DNA from: Nocardia sp. MH4
Lineage (GTDB): Bacteria; Actinomycetota; Actinomycetes; Mycobacteriales; Mycobacteriaceae
Reading direction: 5' to 3'
DNA: 64,000 nucleotides
Assembly (NCBI RefSeq): GCF_019266065.1
Contig: NZ_LPNR01000125.1
Coordinates: 124,001-188,000, forward strand
The position numbers were made by a program, and so were the translations under genes. Under the pieces are notes generated by a model. It was not told the origin of the DNA, searched no databases, and saw only the letters and a program-made list of their open reading frames with translations. Positions 1 to 9,334 of the stretch are shown piece by piece. How positions within the stretch are numbered: position 1 is the first letter of the stretch; each line of letters opens with the position of its first letter.

Positions 1-1215
1 CGCGCCGAGCTGACCGGCCTGCTGCACCTGCTGGATGAACTGCTCCGGCGACATGCCGTAACGCTGGGCCTGGAACAGGATTCGCTCGGTCAGCTCCTGC
101 TGGCCGACCTGGGTGTTCTCGGCCTCGGCGATGGCATCGAGCAGCAGCTGGGTCTTGACCGACTTCTCGGCGGCTTCCTGGGTGTCCTTGTCGAACTCCT
201 CGCGAGAGGAGCCCTGCGCCTCGAGCGCCTCGGCCAGCTTGGCCTCGTCGTGGTCGAAGCCGTGGACGGCGTCGTGCAGCACCGCGTCGACCTCGGCCTT
301 GACGACGGCCTCGGGCAGCGGAACCTCGACGGTCTCGAGCAGGGTGTCGAGCACCTTGTCGCGGATCTGACCGGCCTGCTCGACCTTCTTGACGCGCTCG
401 ACGCGGCCCTTCAGGTCTTCCTTGAGCTCGTCGATGGTGTCGAACTCGCTGGCCAGCTGGGCGAACTCGTCGTCGGCCTCGGGCAGCTCGCGCTCCTTCA
501 CCGACTGCACGGTGACGGTGATGACGGCTTCCTTACCGGCGTGCTCGCCGGCGACCAGGGTGGAGGTGAACTCCTTCGACTCGCCGGCCGACAGACCGGT
601 GATCGCCTCGTCGAGGCCCTCGATCAGCTGACCCGAACCGACCTCGTGCGACAGACCGGTGGTGGCCGCCTCCGGGACGTCCTCGCCGTCGACGGTGGCC
701 GACAGGTCGATCGAGACGAAGTCGCCGTCCTGCACGGCGCGCTCGACACCGGTCAGGGTGCCGAAGCGCTGACGCAGCGAGGTGAGCTGCTGCTCGATGT
801 CGGCGTCCTCGATGGTGAACGCGTCGACGGTGACCTCGAGGCCCGAGTAGTCCGGCAGCGCGATCTCGGGGCGCACGTCGACCTCGGCGGTGAACGCCAG
901 CTCTTCGCCGTCCTCGATCTTGGTGATCTCGATCTCGGGCTGGCCGATGACCTTGACCTCGGCGGACTGCACGGCCTCGGCGTAGCGACCCGGCAGCGCG
1001 TCGTTGACGACCTGCTCCAGCACGGCGCCACGGCCGACGCGGGTCTCGATCAGCTTGGCCGGAGCCTTGCCCGGACGGAAGCCGGGGATGCGGACCTGCT
1101 GGGCCAGCGCCTTGTACGCCTTGTCGAAGTCGGGCTTCAGCTCCTCGAAGGGCACCTCGACGTTGATCCGGACCCGGGTCGGGCTCAGCTGCTCGACGGT
1201 GCTCTTCACGGACAT
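1..1215 (-). CDS. tig: Trigger factor (ribosome-associated chaperone and peptidyl-prolyl isomerase), 3' end outside window
   Basis: Binds the ribosomal exit tunnel and helps nascent proteins fold. The 405 residues present begin MSVKSTVEQL and continue with the ribosome-binding domain (residues 1 to about 150), including PGFRPGKAP, close to the classical ribosome-contact loop. The FKBP-type isomerase domain follows around GSGQLIEGLDEAITGL, then the helical chaperone arms. The frame is open to base 1, so the acidic C-terminus is missing. The ATG at 1213-1215 follows a GGAGC ribosome site. A lipoprotein FKBP isomerase lies upstream on the same strand, so two folding catalysts are adjacent. Homologous to Rv2462c by position and content. 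Confidence 0.96.
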   Translation of the reverse strand, partial: MSVKSTVEQLSPTRVRINVEVPFEELKPDFDKAYKALAQQVRIPGFRPGKAPAKLIETRVGRGAVLEQVVNDALPGRYAEAVQSAEVKVIGQPEIEITKIEDGEELAFTAEVDVRPEIALPDYSGLEVTVDAFTIEDADIEQQLTSLRQRFGTLTGVERAVQDGDFVSIDLSATVDGEDVPEAATTGLSHEVGSGQLIEGLDEAITGLSAGESKEFTSTLVAGEHAGKEAVITVTVQSVKERELPEADDEFAQLASEFDTIDELKEDLKGRVERVKKVEQAGQIRDKVLDTLLETVEVPLPEAVVKAEVDAVLHDAVHGFDHDEAKLAEALEAQGSSREEFDKDTQEAAEKSVKTQLLLDAIAEAENTQVGQQELTERILFQAQRYGMSPEQFIQQVQQAGQLGA

Positions 1216-1258
1216 GCTCCTTGGTTCGTAGTTCAGTGGTGTCCCCGCATGGGACGTC

Positions 1259-1318
1259 GCACCCTGACCGGGTGCGGCGCACGCATCCCGACCAGGGTAG
1301 TTGACCGCCTTCGCGGTC
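1259..1318 (-). terminator. Two short hairpins between the FKBP gene and tig
   Basis: Two 6-bp inverted repeats lie in the 131-base gap: 1259-1264 with 1270-1275 (GCACCC/GGGTGC), and 1303-1308 with 1313-1318 (GACCGC/GCGGTC, loop CTTC). There is no T-tract. They could end the FKBP transcript or sit in the tig leader. The stems are short, so this is a weak call. Confidence 0.3.
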
Positions 1319-1346
1319 GTGCAATCGGCGGTTGTTTGGGCGGCGG

Positions 1347-1898
1347 CTAGCGGCCGACCTGCACCGCGTCGGTGACGAAGACCAGGGTCTCGTTCGGCGC
1401 GACGCCGTTGCCGCCCGCGCCGTAGCCGAGGTTCGGCGGCACGATCAGCAGCCGGCGCGCGCCCTGCTGCACACCGAGCAGGCCCTGGTCCCAGCCCTCG
1501 ATGACCTGGCCGGCGCCGAGGGTCAGCTGGAACGGCTTGCCGCGCTTGAACGAGCTGTCCAGGGTCTGCTTGTCCGACCAGGTGACCAGCGCGTAGTTCA
1601 TGGTCAGCGGCTGACCCGCGACCGCGCCGGGACCGTTGCCCGCGACCAGGTCCTTGACGATCAGCGTCGTGGGCGGGTCACAGGAGTCGGGGATGGTGAT
1701 CTCCGGCGCGTCGCCGTAGCCACCGCTGACCTCGATGTCGTCGGCGGTGCATTCGCGGCCCTTGCTCGCCGTGGACTGGCCGGCGGCGGTGCTGCTGCTC
1801 GGCGAGCTCGCCGAATCCGAGTCCGAGCCGCAGGCCGCTGTCGCGATCGCGGCGGCCGCGACGAGTCCGATGCCGATGATCCTGCCGAGAGAATGCAT
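1347..1898 (-). CDS. FKBP-type peptidyl-prolyl cis-trans isomerase, probable lipoprotein
   Basis: Exported prolyl isomerase of 183 residues. It begins MHSLGRIIGIGLVAAAAIAT, a signal peptide ending in TAAC, which suggests lipidation at Cys23. A Ser/Ala-rich linker follows (about 24-45), then a cysteine pair (ECTADD and DSCDPP) that could form a disulphide outside the membrane. The FKBP fold spans about 85-183, with typical GQVIEGWDQGLLG and PPNLGYGA motifs. The open frame extends upstream to 2060, but the ATG at 1898 is chosen because it gives the complete signal peptide. Substrates are unknown. Confidence 0.9.
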   Translation of the reverse strand: MHSLGRIIGIGLVAAAAIATAACGSDSDSASSPSSSTAAGQSTASKGRECTADDIEVSGGYGDAPEITIPDSCDPPTTLIVKDLVAGNGPGAVAGQPLTMNYALVTWSDKQTLDSSFKRGKPFQLTLGAGQVIEGWDQGLLGVQQGARRLLIVPPNLGYGAGGNGVAPNETLVFVTDAVQVGR

Positions 1899-2029
1899 GG
1901 CCCGCACAGTAATAGACCGCGTGTACGGCGCCGGGTACCGGCACGGCGGTAGGCTCGGCGGTGCGTTCTCCACCGGTGTCGCCGAGTACCCGATCGGTGC
2001 CCCGGGCAGGTCCCGTCGGCGCGGACGGC

Positions 2030-2067
2030 GCCGCAGCTCACCGACTACGCCGCAGCTCACCGACTAC
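2030..2067. repeat. Perfect 19-bp tandem duplication in the phosphoketolase leader
   Basis: The unit GCCGCAGCTCACCGACTAC occurs twice head to tail at 2030-2048 and 2049-2067, immediately before the GAGGAG ribosome site and ATG at 2082. A repeat touching the ribosome-binding region could change by slippage and alter leader length or structure. No function is shown. Confidence 0.85.
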
Positions 2068-2081
2068 GAGGAGAGTCCGCG

Positions 2082-4556
2082 ATGACCCGGACCAGCGATC
2101 TCGATGCCGATACCGCCGCCGACGACGTGGGCGGCGGGGACGGCGAGACCATCGCCCCGCAGCCCTATGTCCTCACCGATGCCCCCGGCCCGCTCTCGCG
2201 CGACGAACTCGTCGCCGTCGACACCTGGTGGCGGGCGTCGAACTATCTCGCGGTCGGCCAGATCTATCTGATGAACAATCCGCTGCTGCGCGAACCACTG
2301 CGCGCGGACGACATCAAACCGCGCCTGCTCGGCCACTTCGGCACCGTGCCCGGCCTGAATCTGGTGTGGGCGCACGCGAACCGGGTGATCCGCGCGCGCG
2401 GACTGAACGCGGTGTATGTGGCCGGTCCCGGCCACGGCGGCCCCGGCCCGAACGCCTGCGCCTGGCTGGAAGGCGCCTACGCCGAGCTCTACCCCGACAT
2501 CGCCCGCGACGGCCACGGCATGCGCAGGCTGTTCCACCAGTTCTCCTTCCCCGGCGGCGTGCCCAGCCACTGCGCGCCGGAGACCCCCGGCTCGTTCCAC
2601 GAGGGCGGCGAACTCGGCTACAGCCTGCTGCACGCGTACGGCGCCGCGCTCGACCATCCCGAGCTGACCGTGTTCTGCGTGATCGGCGACGGCGAGGCCG
2701 AGACCGGCCCGCTGGCGGGCAGCTGGCACGCGAACAAATTCCTCAACGCGGGCCGCGACGGCGCGGTGGTGCCGATCCTGGCGCTCAACGAGTACAAGAT
2801 CGCCAATCCGACCATCTTCGCCCGCATCCCCACCGACGAGCTGATCTCGCTGCTGCGCGGCTACGGCTACGAACCGCTGATCGTCTCGGGCGACGATCCC
2901 GCCCCGGTGCACCAGGCACTGGCCGCCGCGATGGACACCTGCCTGGATCGCATCGCCGGATTCCAGCGCGCGGCCCGCGAGGACGGCGACACCACCCGGC
3001 CGCGCTGGCCGATGATCGTGCTGCACACCCCGAAGGGCTGGACCTGCCCGCCGGTCGTCGACGGTAAGCAGGTCGAGGGCACCTTCCGCGCGCACCAGGT
3101 GCCCTTGCCCGCCGCCCGCACCGACCCGCGGCACCGGCACGTGCTGGAGCAGTGGCTGCGCTCGTACCGGCCCGAGGAACTGTTCGACGAGCACGGCGCC
3201 CCGGTCCCCGCCGTACTCGCCCAGATCCCCGAACGGCCGATGAGCCTGAACCCGGTCGCCAACGGCGGACTGCTCGTGCGCGACCTGGACCTGCCGGACT
3301 GGCGCGACTACGGCGTCGCCGTCGAGCAGCCGGGCTCGGGCCCGCACGAGGCGACCCGGGTGCTGGGCGGCTGGCTGCGCGATGTCACCGTCCGCAATCC
3401 GCACAATTTCCTCACCCTCGCCCCCGACGAACTGGTCAGCAACCGGCTGCAGGACATTCTCGAGGTGACCGGGCGGGACTGGCAGGCCGAGGTGGGCCGC
3501 TGGGACGTCGACCTGTCCCCGACCGGCCGTGCCGTGGAGGTGCTCTCCGAGCACATGTGCCAGGGCCTGCTGGAGGGTTACCTGCTGACCGGCCGCCACG
3601 GGGTGTTCACCTGCTACGAGGCGTTCATCCACATCGTCGACGCCATGTTCAACCAGCACGCCAAGTGGCTCGACGCCAGTCTGGCGGTGCCGTGGCGGCG
3701 CAAGATCCCCAGCCTGAACTACCTGCTCACCTCGCACGTGTGGCGCCAGGATCACAACGGATTCACCCACCAGGACCCGGGTTTCCTCGATGTCGTGGCG
3801 AACAAGAGTCCCGAGATCGTGCGGGTGTATCTGCCGCCGGACGCGAACACGCTGCTGTCCACCTATGACCACTGCCTGCGCTCGCGGCACTACGCCAATG
3901 TCGTCGTCGCGGGCAAACAGCCGGGGCCGGACTGGCTTTCGGTGTCGGAGGCCGCGCTGCACTGTGCCCGTGGGGTCGGCATCTGGGAGTGGGCCTGCCA
4001 CAACGACGAACCCGGCACCACCCCCGACGTGGTGCTCGGCTGCGCCGGCGACATCCCCACCCTGGAGACCCTCGCCGCCGCGGCGATTCTTCGCGATCGC
4101 CTCCCCGACCTGCGGATCCGGGTGGTCAACGTCGTCGACCTGATGCGGCTGCTGCCCGCCGACGAGCATCCGCACGGCCTGCCCGACGCCGAGTTCGACG
4201 CGCTGTTCACCACCGACCGGCCGGTGATTTTCGCCTTCCACGGTTACCCCTGGCTGGTTCACCGCCTCACCTACCGCCGCACCAACCACGCCGAACTGCA
4301 CGTGCGCGGATACAAGGAGAAGGGCACCACCACCACGCCTTTCGACATGGTGATGCTCAACGACCTCGACCGCTTCCACCTCGTGCTCGACGTGATCGAT
4401 CGGGTGCCGGGCCTGCGCGGGCGGGCCGCCGGGCTGCGCCAGGAGATGGTCGACGCCCGGCTGATCGCGCGCCGCTGGACCAGGGAGCACGGCGAGGACA
4501 TCCCGGTCGTCGCGAACTGGGTCTGGCCCGAGGCCGCGGTCCCCACTGTGACGTAA
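2082..4556 (+). CDS. xfp: Phosphoketolase (xylulose-5-phosphate/fructose-6-phosphate)
   Basis: Thiamine-diphosphate enzyme that splits xylulose 5-phosphate, and often fructose 6-phosphate, with phosphate into acetyl phosphate and a shorter sugar phosphate. The 824 residues match the usual family length. The N-terminal ThDP-binding domain has GPGHGGPG (about residue 112) and the motif IGDGEAETGPLAGSWHANK (about 203-221). The middle domain has HVWRQDHNGFTHQDPG, and the C-terminal domain is complete. The ATG follows GAGGAG at a good distance. The gene stands alone; no acetate kinase is adjacent. The leader carries a 19-bp tandem repeat. Confidence 0.96.
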   Translation: MTRTSDLDADTAADDVGGGDGETIAPQPYVLTDAPGPLSRDELVAVDTWWRASNYLAVGQIYLMNNPLLREPLRADDIKPRLLGHFGTVPGLNLVWAHANRVIRARGLNAVYVAGPGHGGPGPNACAWLEGAYAELYPDIARDGHGMRRLFHQFSFPGGVPSHCAPETPGSFHEGGELGYSLLHAYGAALDHPELTVFCVIGDGEAETGPLAGSWHANKFLNAGRDGAVVPILALNEYKIANPTIFARIPTDELISLLRGYGYEPLIVSGDDPAPVHQALAAAMDTCLDRIAGFQRAAREDGDTTRPRWPMIVLHTPKGWTCPPVVDGKQVEGTFRAHQVPLPAARTDPRHRHVLEQWLRSYRPEELFDEHGAPVPAVLAQIPERPMSLNPVANGGLLVRDLDLPDWRDYGVAVEQPGSGPHEATRVLGGWLRDVTVRNPHNFLTLAPDELVSNRLQDILEVTGRDWQAEVGRWDVDLSPTGRAVEVLSEHMCQGLLEGYLLTGRHGVFTCYEAFIHIVDAMFNQHAKWLDASLAVPWRRKIPSLNYLLTSHVWRQDHNGFTHQDPGFLDVVANKSPEIVRVYLPPDANTLLSTYDHCLRSRHYANVVVAGKQPGPDWLSVSEAALHCARGVGIWEWACHNDEPGTTPDVVLGCAGDIPTLETLAAAAILRDRLPDLRIRVVNVVDLMRLLPADEHPHGLPDAEFDALFTTDRPVIFAFHGYPWLVHRLTYRRTNHAELHVRGYKEKGTTTTPFDMVMLNDLDRFHLVLDVIDRVPGLRGRAAGLRQEMVDARLIARRWTREHGEDIPVVANWVWPEAAVPTVT

Positions 4557-4589
4557 CGCGGTTGCGGCGCGGGGCTGGGCTGCACGACG

Positions 4590-5399
4590 ATGGAGTCGAT
4601 GACCGAGCCCCGCCGCCCCGACACCCTCCCTCGCGATCGTCGCGACCTCACCGGACCCTTCGACGTGATCGGCGATGTCCACGGTTGCCGCGGCGAGCTG
4701 GAAACGCTGCTGGGCGAACTCGGCTACACGATCGAGCGCGACGAGCGCGGCCGGGCCGTCGGCGCCGCGCATCCGCGGGCGCGCACGGTGGTCTTCGTCG
4801 GCGATCTCGTCGATCGCGGTCCCGACACTCCCGGCGTCTTGCGCCTGGCGATGGGCATGGTCGCCGCGCGCACCGCGCTGTGCGTCACCGGCAACCACGA
4901 GTACAAACTGATGCGCGCGCTCGACGGCCGCAATGTCCGCGTCGCCCACGGACTCGAACTGTCCCTGGCCCAGCTGGCCGACGAGGACGCCGAATTCCGC
5001 ACCGCCGCACACACGTTCCTGCGCGAGCTGCCCAGCCACTATCTGCTCGACCGCGGCAGGCTGGTCGTCGCCCATGCCGGCCTCCCGGAGAGCCTGCACG
5101 GCAGCACCTCCGGGCGCGCCCGCTCCTTCGCGCTCTACGGCTCGCCCACCGGCGACTTCGACGAGCACGGCCTGCCCATCCGCTACGACTGGGCCCAGGA
5201 CTACCGCGGCGCCGCGACCGTCCTCTACGGCCACACCCCCGTCACCACCCTGACCTGGGTCAACAACACCCTCTGCCTGGACACCGGCGCCGTCTTCGGC
5301 GGCACCCTGTCCGCCCTGCGCTACCCCGAACTGACCACGATCTCCGTTCCCGCCGAGAAGATCTGGAGCGAGCGGGCCGGCATCACCCCCGGCAGCTAG
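4590..5399 (+). CDS. Metallophosphoesterase (calcineurin-like; PrpE/Pnkp phosphatase-like)
   Basis: Two-metal phosphoesterase of 269 residues. The metal-binding motifs appear in order: GDVHG (about 28), GDLVDRG (about 71), GNHE (about 101), then a histidine in VVAHAGLP and YGHTP near the C-terminus. This arrangement resembles Ser/Thr phosphatases, diadenosine tetraphosphatases and the phosphatase part of bacterial Pnkp, so the substrate cannot be fixed. It starts 33 bases after xfp on the same strand. A second in-frame ATG at 4599 is an alternative start. The 3' end overlaps the convergent DUF1801 gene by 4 bases. Confidence 0.85.
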   Translation: MESMTEPRRPDTLPRDRRDLTGPFDVIGDVHGCRGELETLLGELGYTIERDERGRAVGAAHPRARTVVFVGDLVDRGPDTPGVLRLAMGMVAARTALCVTGNHEYKLMRALDGRNVRVAHGLELSLAQLADEDAEFRTAAHTFLRELPSHYLLDRGRLVVAHAGLPESLHGSTSGRARSFALYGSPTGDFDEHGLPIRYDWAQDYRGAATVLYGHTPVTTLTWVNNTLCLDTGAVFGGTLSALRYPELTTISVPAEKIWSERAGITPGS

Positions 5400-5818
5400 G
5401 CCTCGCCGCGGTCCTGTTTGATCTTGCGCCAGCCGCCGGCGCGGTTGTCGGCGATGATCTGTTTCAGCATCTTGCCCAGGGCGCGTTCGTTGAGGGTCTG
5501 GCCCTCGTAGACGGCGACGGTGCGGGCGGTCTTGTTGTCGTGCCCGCCGGTGATGATGTTGTCCGGGTCGGGGACGATGGCCCCGTCGTAGAGGAAGATG
5601 TTGACGTGCGTCTTGGCGGCCAGCAGGGCGCAGACATTGCCGTCGAGCACGAAGTAGGGCCGCACGCGGCGCTTCACGGTCTCGACGACCTCGGGGTCCA
5701 CGGCGTGGACGAGATCGCGCACCTGGCGGCAGATCGCCTGCTGCCAGGTCGGGAGCGCGTCGATGTAGGCGTCGACGCGAGGATCGGCGACGTAACTCAC
5801 CGATCGATGGTGGCACAT
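5396..5818 (-). CDS. DUF1801 (YdhG/YjbR-like) domain protein
   Basis: Small cytosolic protein of about 140 residues with the DUF1801 pattern: ALPTWQQAICRQVRDLV near the start, VKRRVRPYF in the middle, and HVNIFLYDGA, with a C-terminal GWRKIKQD tail. The family has a beta-sheet fold related to YdhG and no firm biochemical role. The start is uncertain: ATG at 5818, or GTG at 5800 just before SYVADPRVDAY. Neither has a clear ribosome site. The longer open frame to 6181 is rejected because it runs under the next plus-strand gene. Confidence 0.75.
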   Translation of the reverse strand: MCHHRSVSYVADPRVDAYIDALPTWQQAICRQVRDLVHAVDPEVVETVKRRVRPYFVLDGNVCALLAAKTHVNIFLYDGAIVPDPDNIITGGHDNKTARTVAVYEGQTLNERALGKMLKQIIADNRAGGWRKIKQDRGEA

Positions 5819-5960
5819 CGGCGGGCCGGGGTCCGGGCAGCGCGCCCGGGAGGATCGTCGCCGAATCGTCAACTCGACATCCCGGGCGAGCGGGCCGCCA
5901 CCCGGCGAAACCGGCTTACCATCGCAGCGGACGACCCGACTCATCGATGAGGAGAGGTTC

Positions 5961-6323
5961 ATGCGCCGAACGTTGCTCGCCCTGTCCGTACTCTGTCCGC
6001 TGGTCGGGGCGGGGCCGGTCGCCGCCGATCCGGCGCCGCCGGGCACCGCCGGGACGCTCACCGTGCTGGCCTTCACCGGCCGCGACCCGATCCCCGTCAA
6101 CCGCGCCGAGATCACGGTGACCCGCTGCGGCGAGAGTCCGGTCGTCACGACCCTGACCAGCGGCGCCGACGGCCGCGCCACCGCGGCGCTGCCCGACGGC
6201 TGCTACGAGGCGAAGGTGATCACCGTGCCCGGCGGGTGCGCGCTCGCCGACACCGCGCCGGTGCGGCTGCAGGTCGCCGCGGGCACGCAGGTGAGCACCG
6301 AATTCCGGTTCCGCTGCGCCTGA
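5961..6323 (+). CDS. Small secreted protein with a transthyretin/prealbumin-like fold, function unknown
   Basis: A 120-residue protein with a clear cleavable signal peptide (residues 1-22, MRRTLLALSVLCPLVGAG, then PVAADP). The mature part is rich in beta-strand and Gly, with the pattern TSGADGRATAALPDGCYEAKV, which resembles carboxypeptidase-regulatory or prealbumin-like beta-sandwich domains. It has four cysteines (Cys53, Cys79, Cys91 and the penultimate residue), able to make two disulphides outside the cell. GAGGAGAGG precedes the ATG. It converges on a secreted esterase gene with a 4-base gap. Confidence 0.7.
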   Translation: MRRTLLALSVLCPLVGAGPVAADPAPPGTAGTLTVLAFTGRDPIPVNRAEITVTRCGESPVVTTLTSGADGRATAALPDGCYEAKVITVPGGCALADTAPVRLQVAAGTQVSTEFRFRCA

Positions 6324-6327
6324 GGCG

Positions 6328-7620
6328 TCAGCCGCAGCTCGGGGTGAACCGGTCGAGGTCGATCGCCTCGGCCATCGCCCGATAGCCCGCGGCGTTGGGG
6401 TGCAGGTTGTCCGGGCCGGCGTAGCGGGGATCGAGGACGTCCGGGTTCGCCGGATCACGCAGCGCCGCATCGAAATCCACCACGCTGTCGGACAGTCGCT
6501 GGGTGCGGATCCACGCGTTGATCCGCTGCCGCACCGGATTCGCGTACGGCAGGGTGATCATCCCGTCGAGCAGCGCGTTGCTCGTCGGCAGGATTGTGCC
6601 CAGGTGCACGCGCAGTCCGGCGGCGTGCAGTCGCTGGATCAGGCCGGTGTATCCGGCAACGACCTCGTCGTAGCCGGCGCCGATCGGGATACCCAGATCG
6701 TTGATGCCCTCGAGCACGATGACATCACCGACCCCGGCCTTGTCGATGACGTCGGCCTGTAGCCTGGCGCCCGCGTTCGGTCCGAACTGCGGGATGAATC
6801 CGTCGCGGGTGACCCGGTTCCCCGAGATCCCCGCGTTGAGCACGCTGAACGGCTTGCCCGCGGCGTCGAGTCGGCGCTGCAGGAAATCCGGATAGCGCAC
6901 GTTCTGATCGATCACGCCGCCGTCCTGCGGCGTGCCGAGGAACGTGGCCGACACATAGCCGTCGGTGATCGAGTCGCCGAAGGCCACGATGGCCGACACC
7001 TCCCCCGGCGCCCGCACGTCGAGTCCCGACACGAACGGCACGGCGGTGGTACTCAGCGGCAGCTGCGCGCCGGACGGGTCGGCGGTGCGGTCACCGGCGA
7101 ACGGGAGGCTGTAATAACTGGTGGCGTTGCCGTTGAAGTGCTCGGTCGGCAGCACCGCGAGCCCGGGCGCGTGCACGCTCACCGCCAGCGCCGCGAACGC
7201 CTCGAAGTCGAGCTGGACCGGATCGCTCACCACGTCGCTCCACGGCGGGATGCGCACGGCTCGGGCGCCGCCGAAAGTCACCTCGCGCACGGAGTCGGGC
7301 CGGACCGCCGCGCCCACGGTCCGGTGCGCCACGGTCACGTGGCCGATGTCCATCGCGATCGGCCGGGTGCGATTGGTCAGGTGCACGCGCAACTCCGAGC
7401 CGCCCCGATGCGGGGTGATCACCACGCGATAGGTCTGATCCGAGATCGACAGCTGGGGAACCAGCGACGGGTCGGCCGCGCTGAGCGAATCGGACGGCGC
7501 CGCCATCCAGCTGCCCACCCAGGTGGACTCGGCGCAGGTCGTCGGTGCCGCACCGGCGATCCCGGTCGACATCGATCCGGCCAGTACCATCGCGGCCCCG
7601 AAAACCGCCCACTTCCCCAC
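6328..7620 (-). CDS. Secreted SGNH/GDSL-family hydrolase
   Basis: Exported esterase or lipase-like hydrolase of 430 residues. A signal peptide spans residues 1 to about 24 (MAGSM..TGIAGAAP). After an N-terminal beta-rich segment come the four SGNH blocks: GDSITDG with the nucleophilic serine (about residue 215), the glycine block NAGISGNR, the asparagine block EGINDLG, and the catalytic Asp/His in DNLHPNAAGY near the C-terminus. Conserved cysteines at both ends could be bridged. Natural substrates are unknown; lipid esters or acetylated glycans are possible. Expressed alone or after the SDR gene 113 bases upstream. Confidence 0.88.
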   Translation of the reverse strand: MGKWAVFGAAMVLAGSMSTGIAGAAPTTCAESTWVGSWMAAPSDSLSAADPSLVPQLSISDQTYRVVITPHRGGSELRVHLTNRTRPIAMDIGHVTVAHRTVGAAVRPDSVREVTFGGARAVRIPPWSDVVSDPVQLDFEAFAALAVSVHAPGLAVLPTEHFNGNATSYYSLPFAGDRTADPSGAQLPLSTTAVPFVSGLDVRAPGEVSAIVAFGDSITDGYVSATFLGTPQDGGVIDQNVRYPDFLQRRLDAAGKPFSVLNAGISGNRVTRDGFIPQFGPNAGARLQADVIDKAGVGDVIVLEGINDLGIPIGAGYDEVVAGYTGLIQRLHAAGLRVHLGTILPTSNALLDGMITLPYANPVRQRINAWIRTQRLSDSVVDFDAALRDPANPDVLDPRYAGPDNLHPNAAGYRAMAEAIDLDRFTPSCG

Positions 7621-7733
7621 GCCGCACAGCCTCCAGCAGTCACCACCCGACCGTTATCGGGGGTAACAGTAAAAGCGCCGGTGGACCGGCGGCGGGAAAT
7701 CGCGAAACTTTCTCGCGCCCACCGGCCTTCGCG

Positions 7734-8492
7734 TCAGTCCTTCGGTCCACCCGCGACGTAGATGACCTGGCCGGACACGAAGCCCGCGCCCTCGCTCACG
7801 AAGAACGACGCCGTGTTGGCGATGTCGGCGGGCGTGCCGACCCGGTTGACCGGGATCTGCGCCGCGGCGGCCTGCTTGAACGCCTCGAAGTCGACGCCGA
7901 CCCGAGCCGCCGTCGCGGCGGTCATCTCGGTTTCGATGAAGCCGGGCGCGATCGCGTTGGCGGTGACGCCGAACTTGCCCAGCTCGAAGGCGAGGGTCTT
8001 GGTGAACCCCTGCATGCCCGCCTTGGCGGCGGAGTAGTTGGCCTGGCCGCGATTGCCGAGCGCGGAGGTGCTCGACAGGTTCACGATGCGGCCGAACTTC
8101 GCGTCCACCATGTACTTCTGCACGGCCCTGGTCATCAGGAAGGCACCGCGCAGGTGCACGTTCATGACCGTGTCCCAGTCGTCCACCGACATCTTGAACA
8201 GCAGGTTGTCACGCAGCACGCCGGCATTGTTGATCAGCACGGTCGGCGCGCCGAGCTCGGTGGCGATCCGCTCGACCGCGGCGGCGACGGCCGCTTCGTC
8301 GGCCACGTCGGCGCCGACGGCGAGCGCGCTGCCCCCGGCCGCCTCGATGGCGGCGACGGTGTCCGCGCAGGCGGCGGCGTCGAGATCGAGCACGGCGACG
8401 GCGAATCCGTCGGCGGCGAGTTTGCCGGCGACGGCGGCGCCGATGCCCCGCGCGGCACCGGTGACGATCGCGACCCTGCGTTCCGTGGACAT
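7734..8492 (-). CDS. SDR oxidoreductase, 3-oxoacyl-ACP reductase (FabG) type
   Basis: NAD(P)H-dependent short-chain reductase of 252 residues. It has the cofactor motif TGAARGIG at residues 10-17, NNAG around 88, the catalytic serine in NLSSTSALG, and YSAAK about 13 residues later, followed by PGFIETEM. FabG enzymes reduce 3-ketoacyl thioesters, but many SDR proteins of this form act on other substrates. The ATG at 8492 lies 5 bases after a GGAG ribosome site; the open frame further upstream crosses a tRNA gene and is rejected. Confidence 0.85.
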   Translation of the reverse strand: MSTERRVAIVTGAARGIGAAVAGKLAADGFAVAVLDLDAAACADTVAAIEAAGGSALAVGADVADEAAVAAAVERIATELGAPTVLINNAGVLRDNLLFKMSVDDWDTVMNVHLRGAFLMTRAVQKYMVDAKFGRIVNLSSTSALGNRGQANYSAAKAGMQGFTKTLAFELGKFGVTANAIAPGFIETEMTAATAARVGVDFEAFKQAAAAQIPVNRVGTPADIANTASFFVSEGAGFVSGQVIYVAGGPKD

Positions 8493-8539
8493 GTGCACTC
8501 CTACCGCGCTAGCACAACCGTGAGCTGGGCGAATGATGA

Positions 8540-8616
<77 letters not shown>

Positions 8617-8657
8617 AGACCTCGGGGCTGCGACGCCGTCGAGGGAATTCATGTTTG

Positions 8658-8728
<71 letters not shown>

Positions 8729-8774
8729 AGGCATACGACATCGATGGGATCGCCACGATGTCGTGTGCGCCACG

Positions 8775-8805
8775 ACTGTACCGAATCCCGCGCGAGAAAT
8801 GCCAA
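8775..8805 (-). promoter_or_regulatory. Candidate promoter of the tRNA-Gly/tRNA-Pro pair
   Basis: Read on the minus strand, TTGGCA (8800-8805) is followed after 19 bases by TACAGT (8775-8780), about 47 bases before the 5' end of tRNA-Gly. TANNNT is the usual actinobacterial -10 form. The spacing is one to two bases longer than ideal. Confidence 0.4.
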
Positions 8806-9112
8806 TCCGCCCCCCGGCGAGCACGGCGACGCGCCCCGCCCCGCGGTGACGACTCCGCCGGCGCCGATGCCCGATTAGGGCCTAATGACCCTATCCACGC
8901 GAACCCCCTCCCGGCCACGATGGTGGATGCGCGCCCATGGGGACCGGCGCCTGCTCCACCGGGGGAATAAATAGGAGAATTTTCCTTAAAAACCTGGCAC
9001 GTGGGCGGCGAGTAGGCCACCATGAAATGGCGCGTGACGGGCTCCTTGTCGGGGGGAGTCGTGGTCACTCGGCCACCTCGTCACGACTCGCCCTTGGGCC
9101 AGGAGGAACCTC

Positions 9113-9196
9113 ATGACATGGCAACGACCGCCACCTCGAGATGGGCTCTACGCTGCAGTTTTCGGTCTTCCCAAAGTTTTTTCGGGAAGTGTGTAA
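9113..9196 (+). CDS. Possible 27-residue leader peptide
   Basis: A short frame, MTWQRPPPRDGLYAAVFGLP followed by seven more residues, starts at an ATG six bases after a perfect AGGAGG. It is the best ribosome site in a stretch of about 690 bases (8729-9417) that has no other convincing gene. It lies 220 bases before the GGDEF gene on the same strand. The 116-residue frame at 9022-9372 overlaps it in another frame and looks like chance. Only the ribosome site supports translation. Confidence 0.35.
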   Translation: MTWQRPPPRDGLYAAVFGLPKVFSGSV

Positions 9197-9334
9197 CGCC
9201 GGAGCGCCTGCAGCGATGTCATAGCCGATCGCCATTCGCGAGAGACCTGCAACGCGTTCTACGACGCGACCTTTCGGTCTCGGGTGGCTTGCTAGGATCC
9301 TTTTTGCCGGACGGGGGTATCTGGAAAGGGGGCG

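Noticed and set aside
2064..5816. A 1250-codon frame antisense to phosphoketolase and the phosphoesterase
   Set aside because: Shadow frame; composition and lack of domains do not support a protein.
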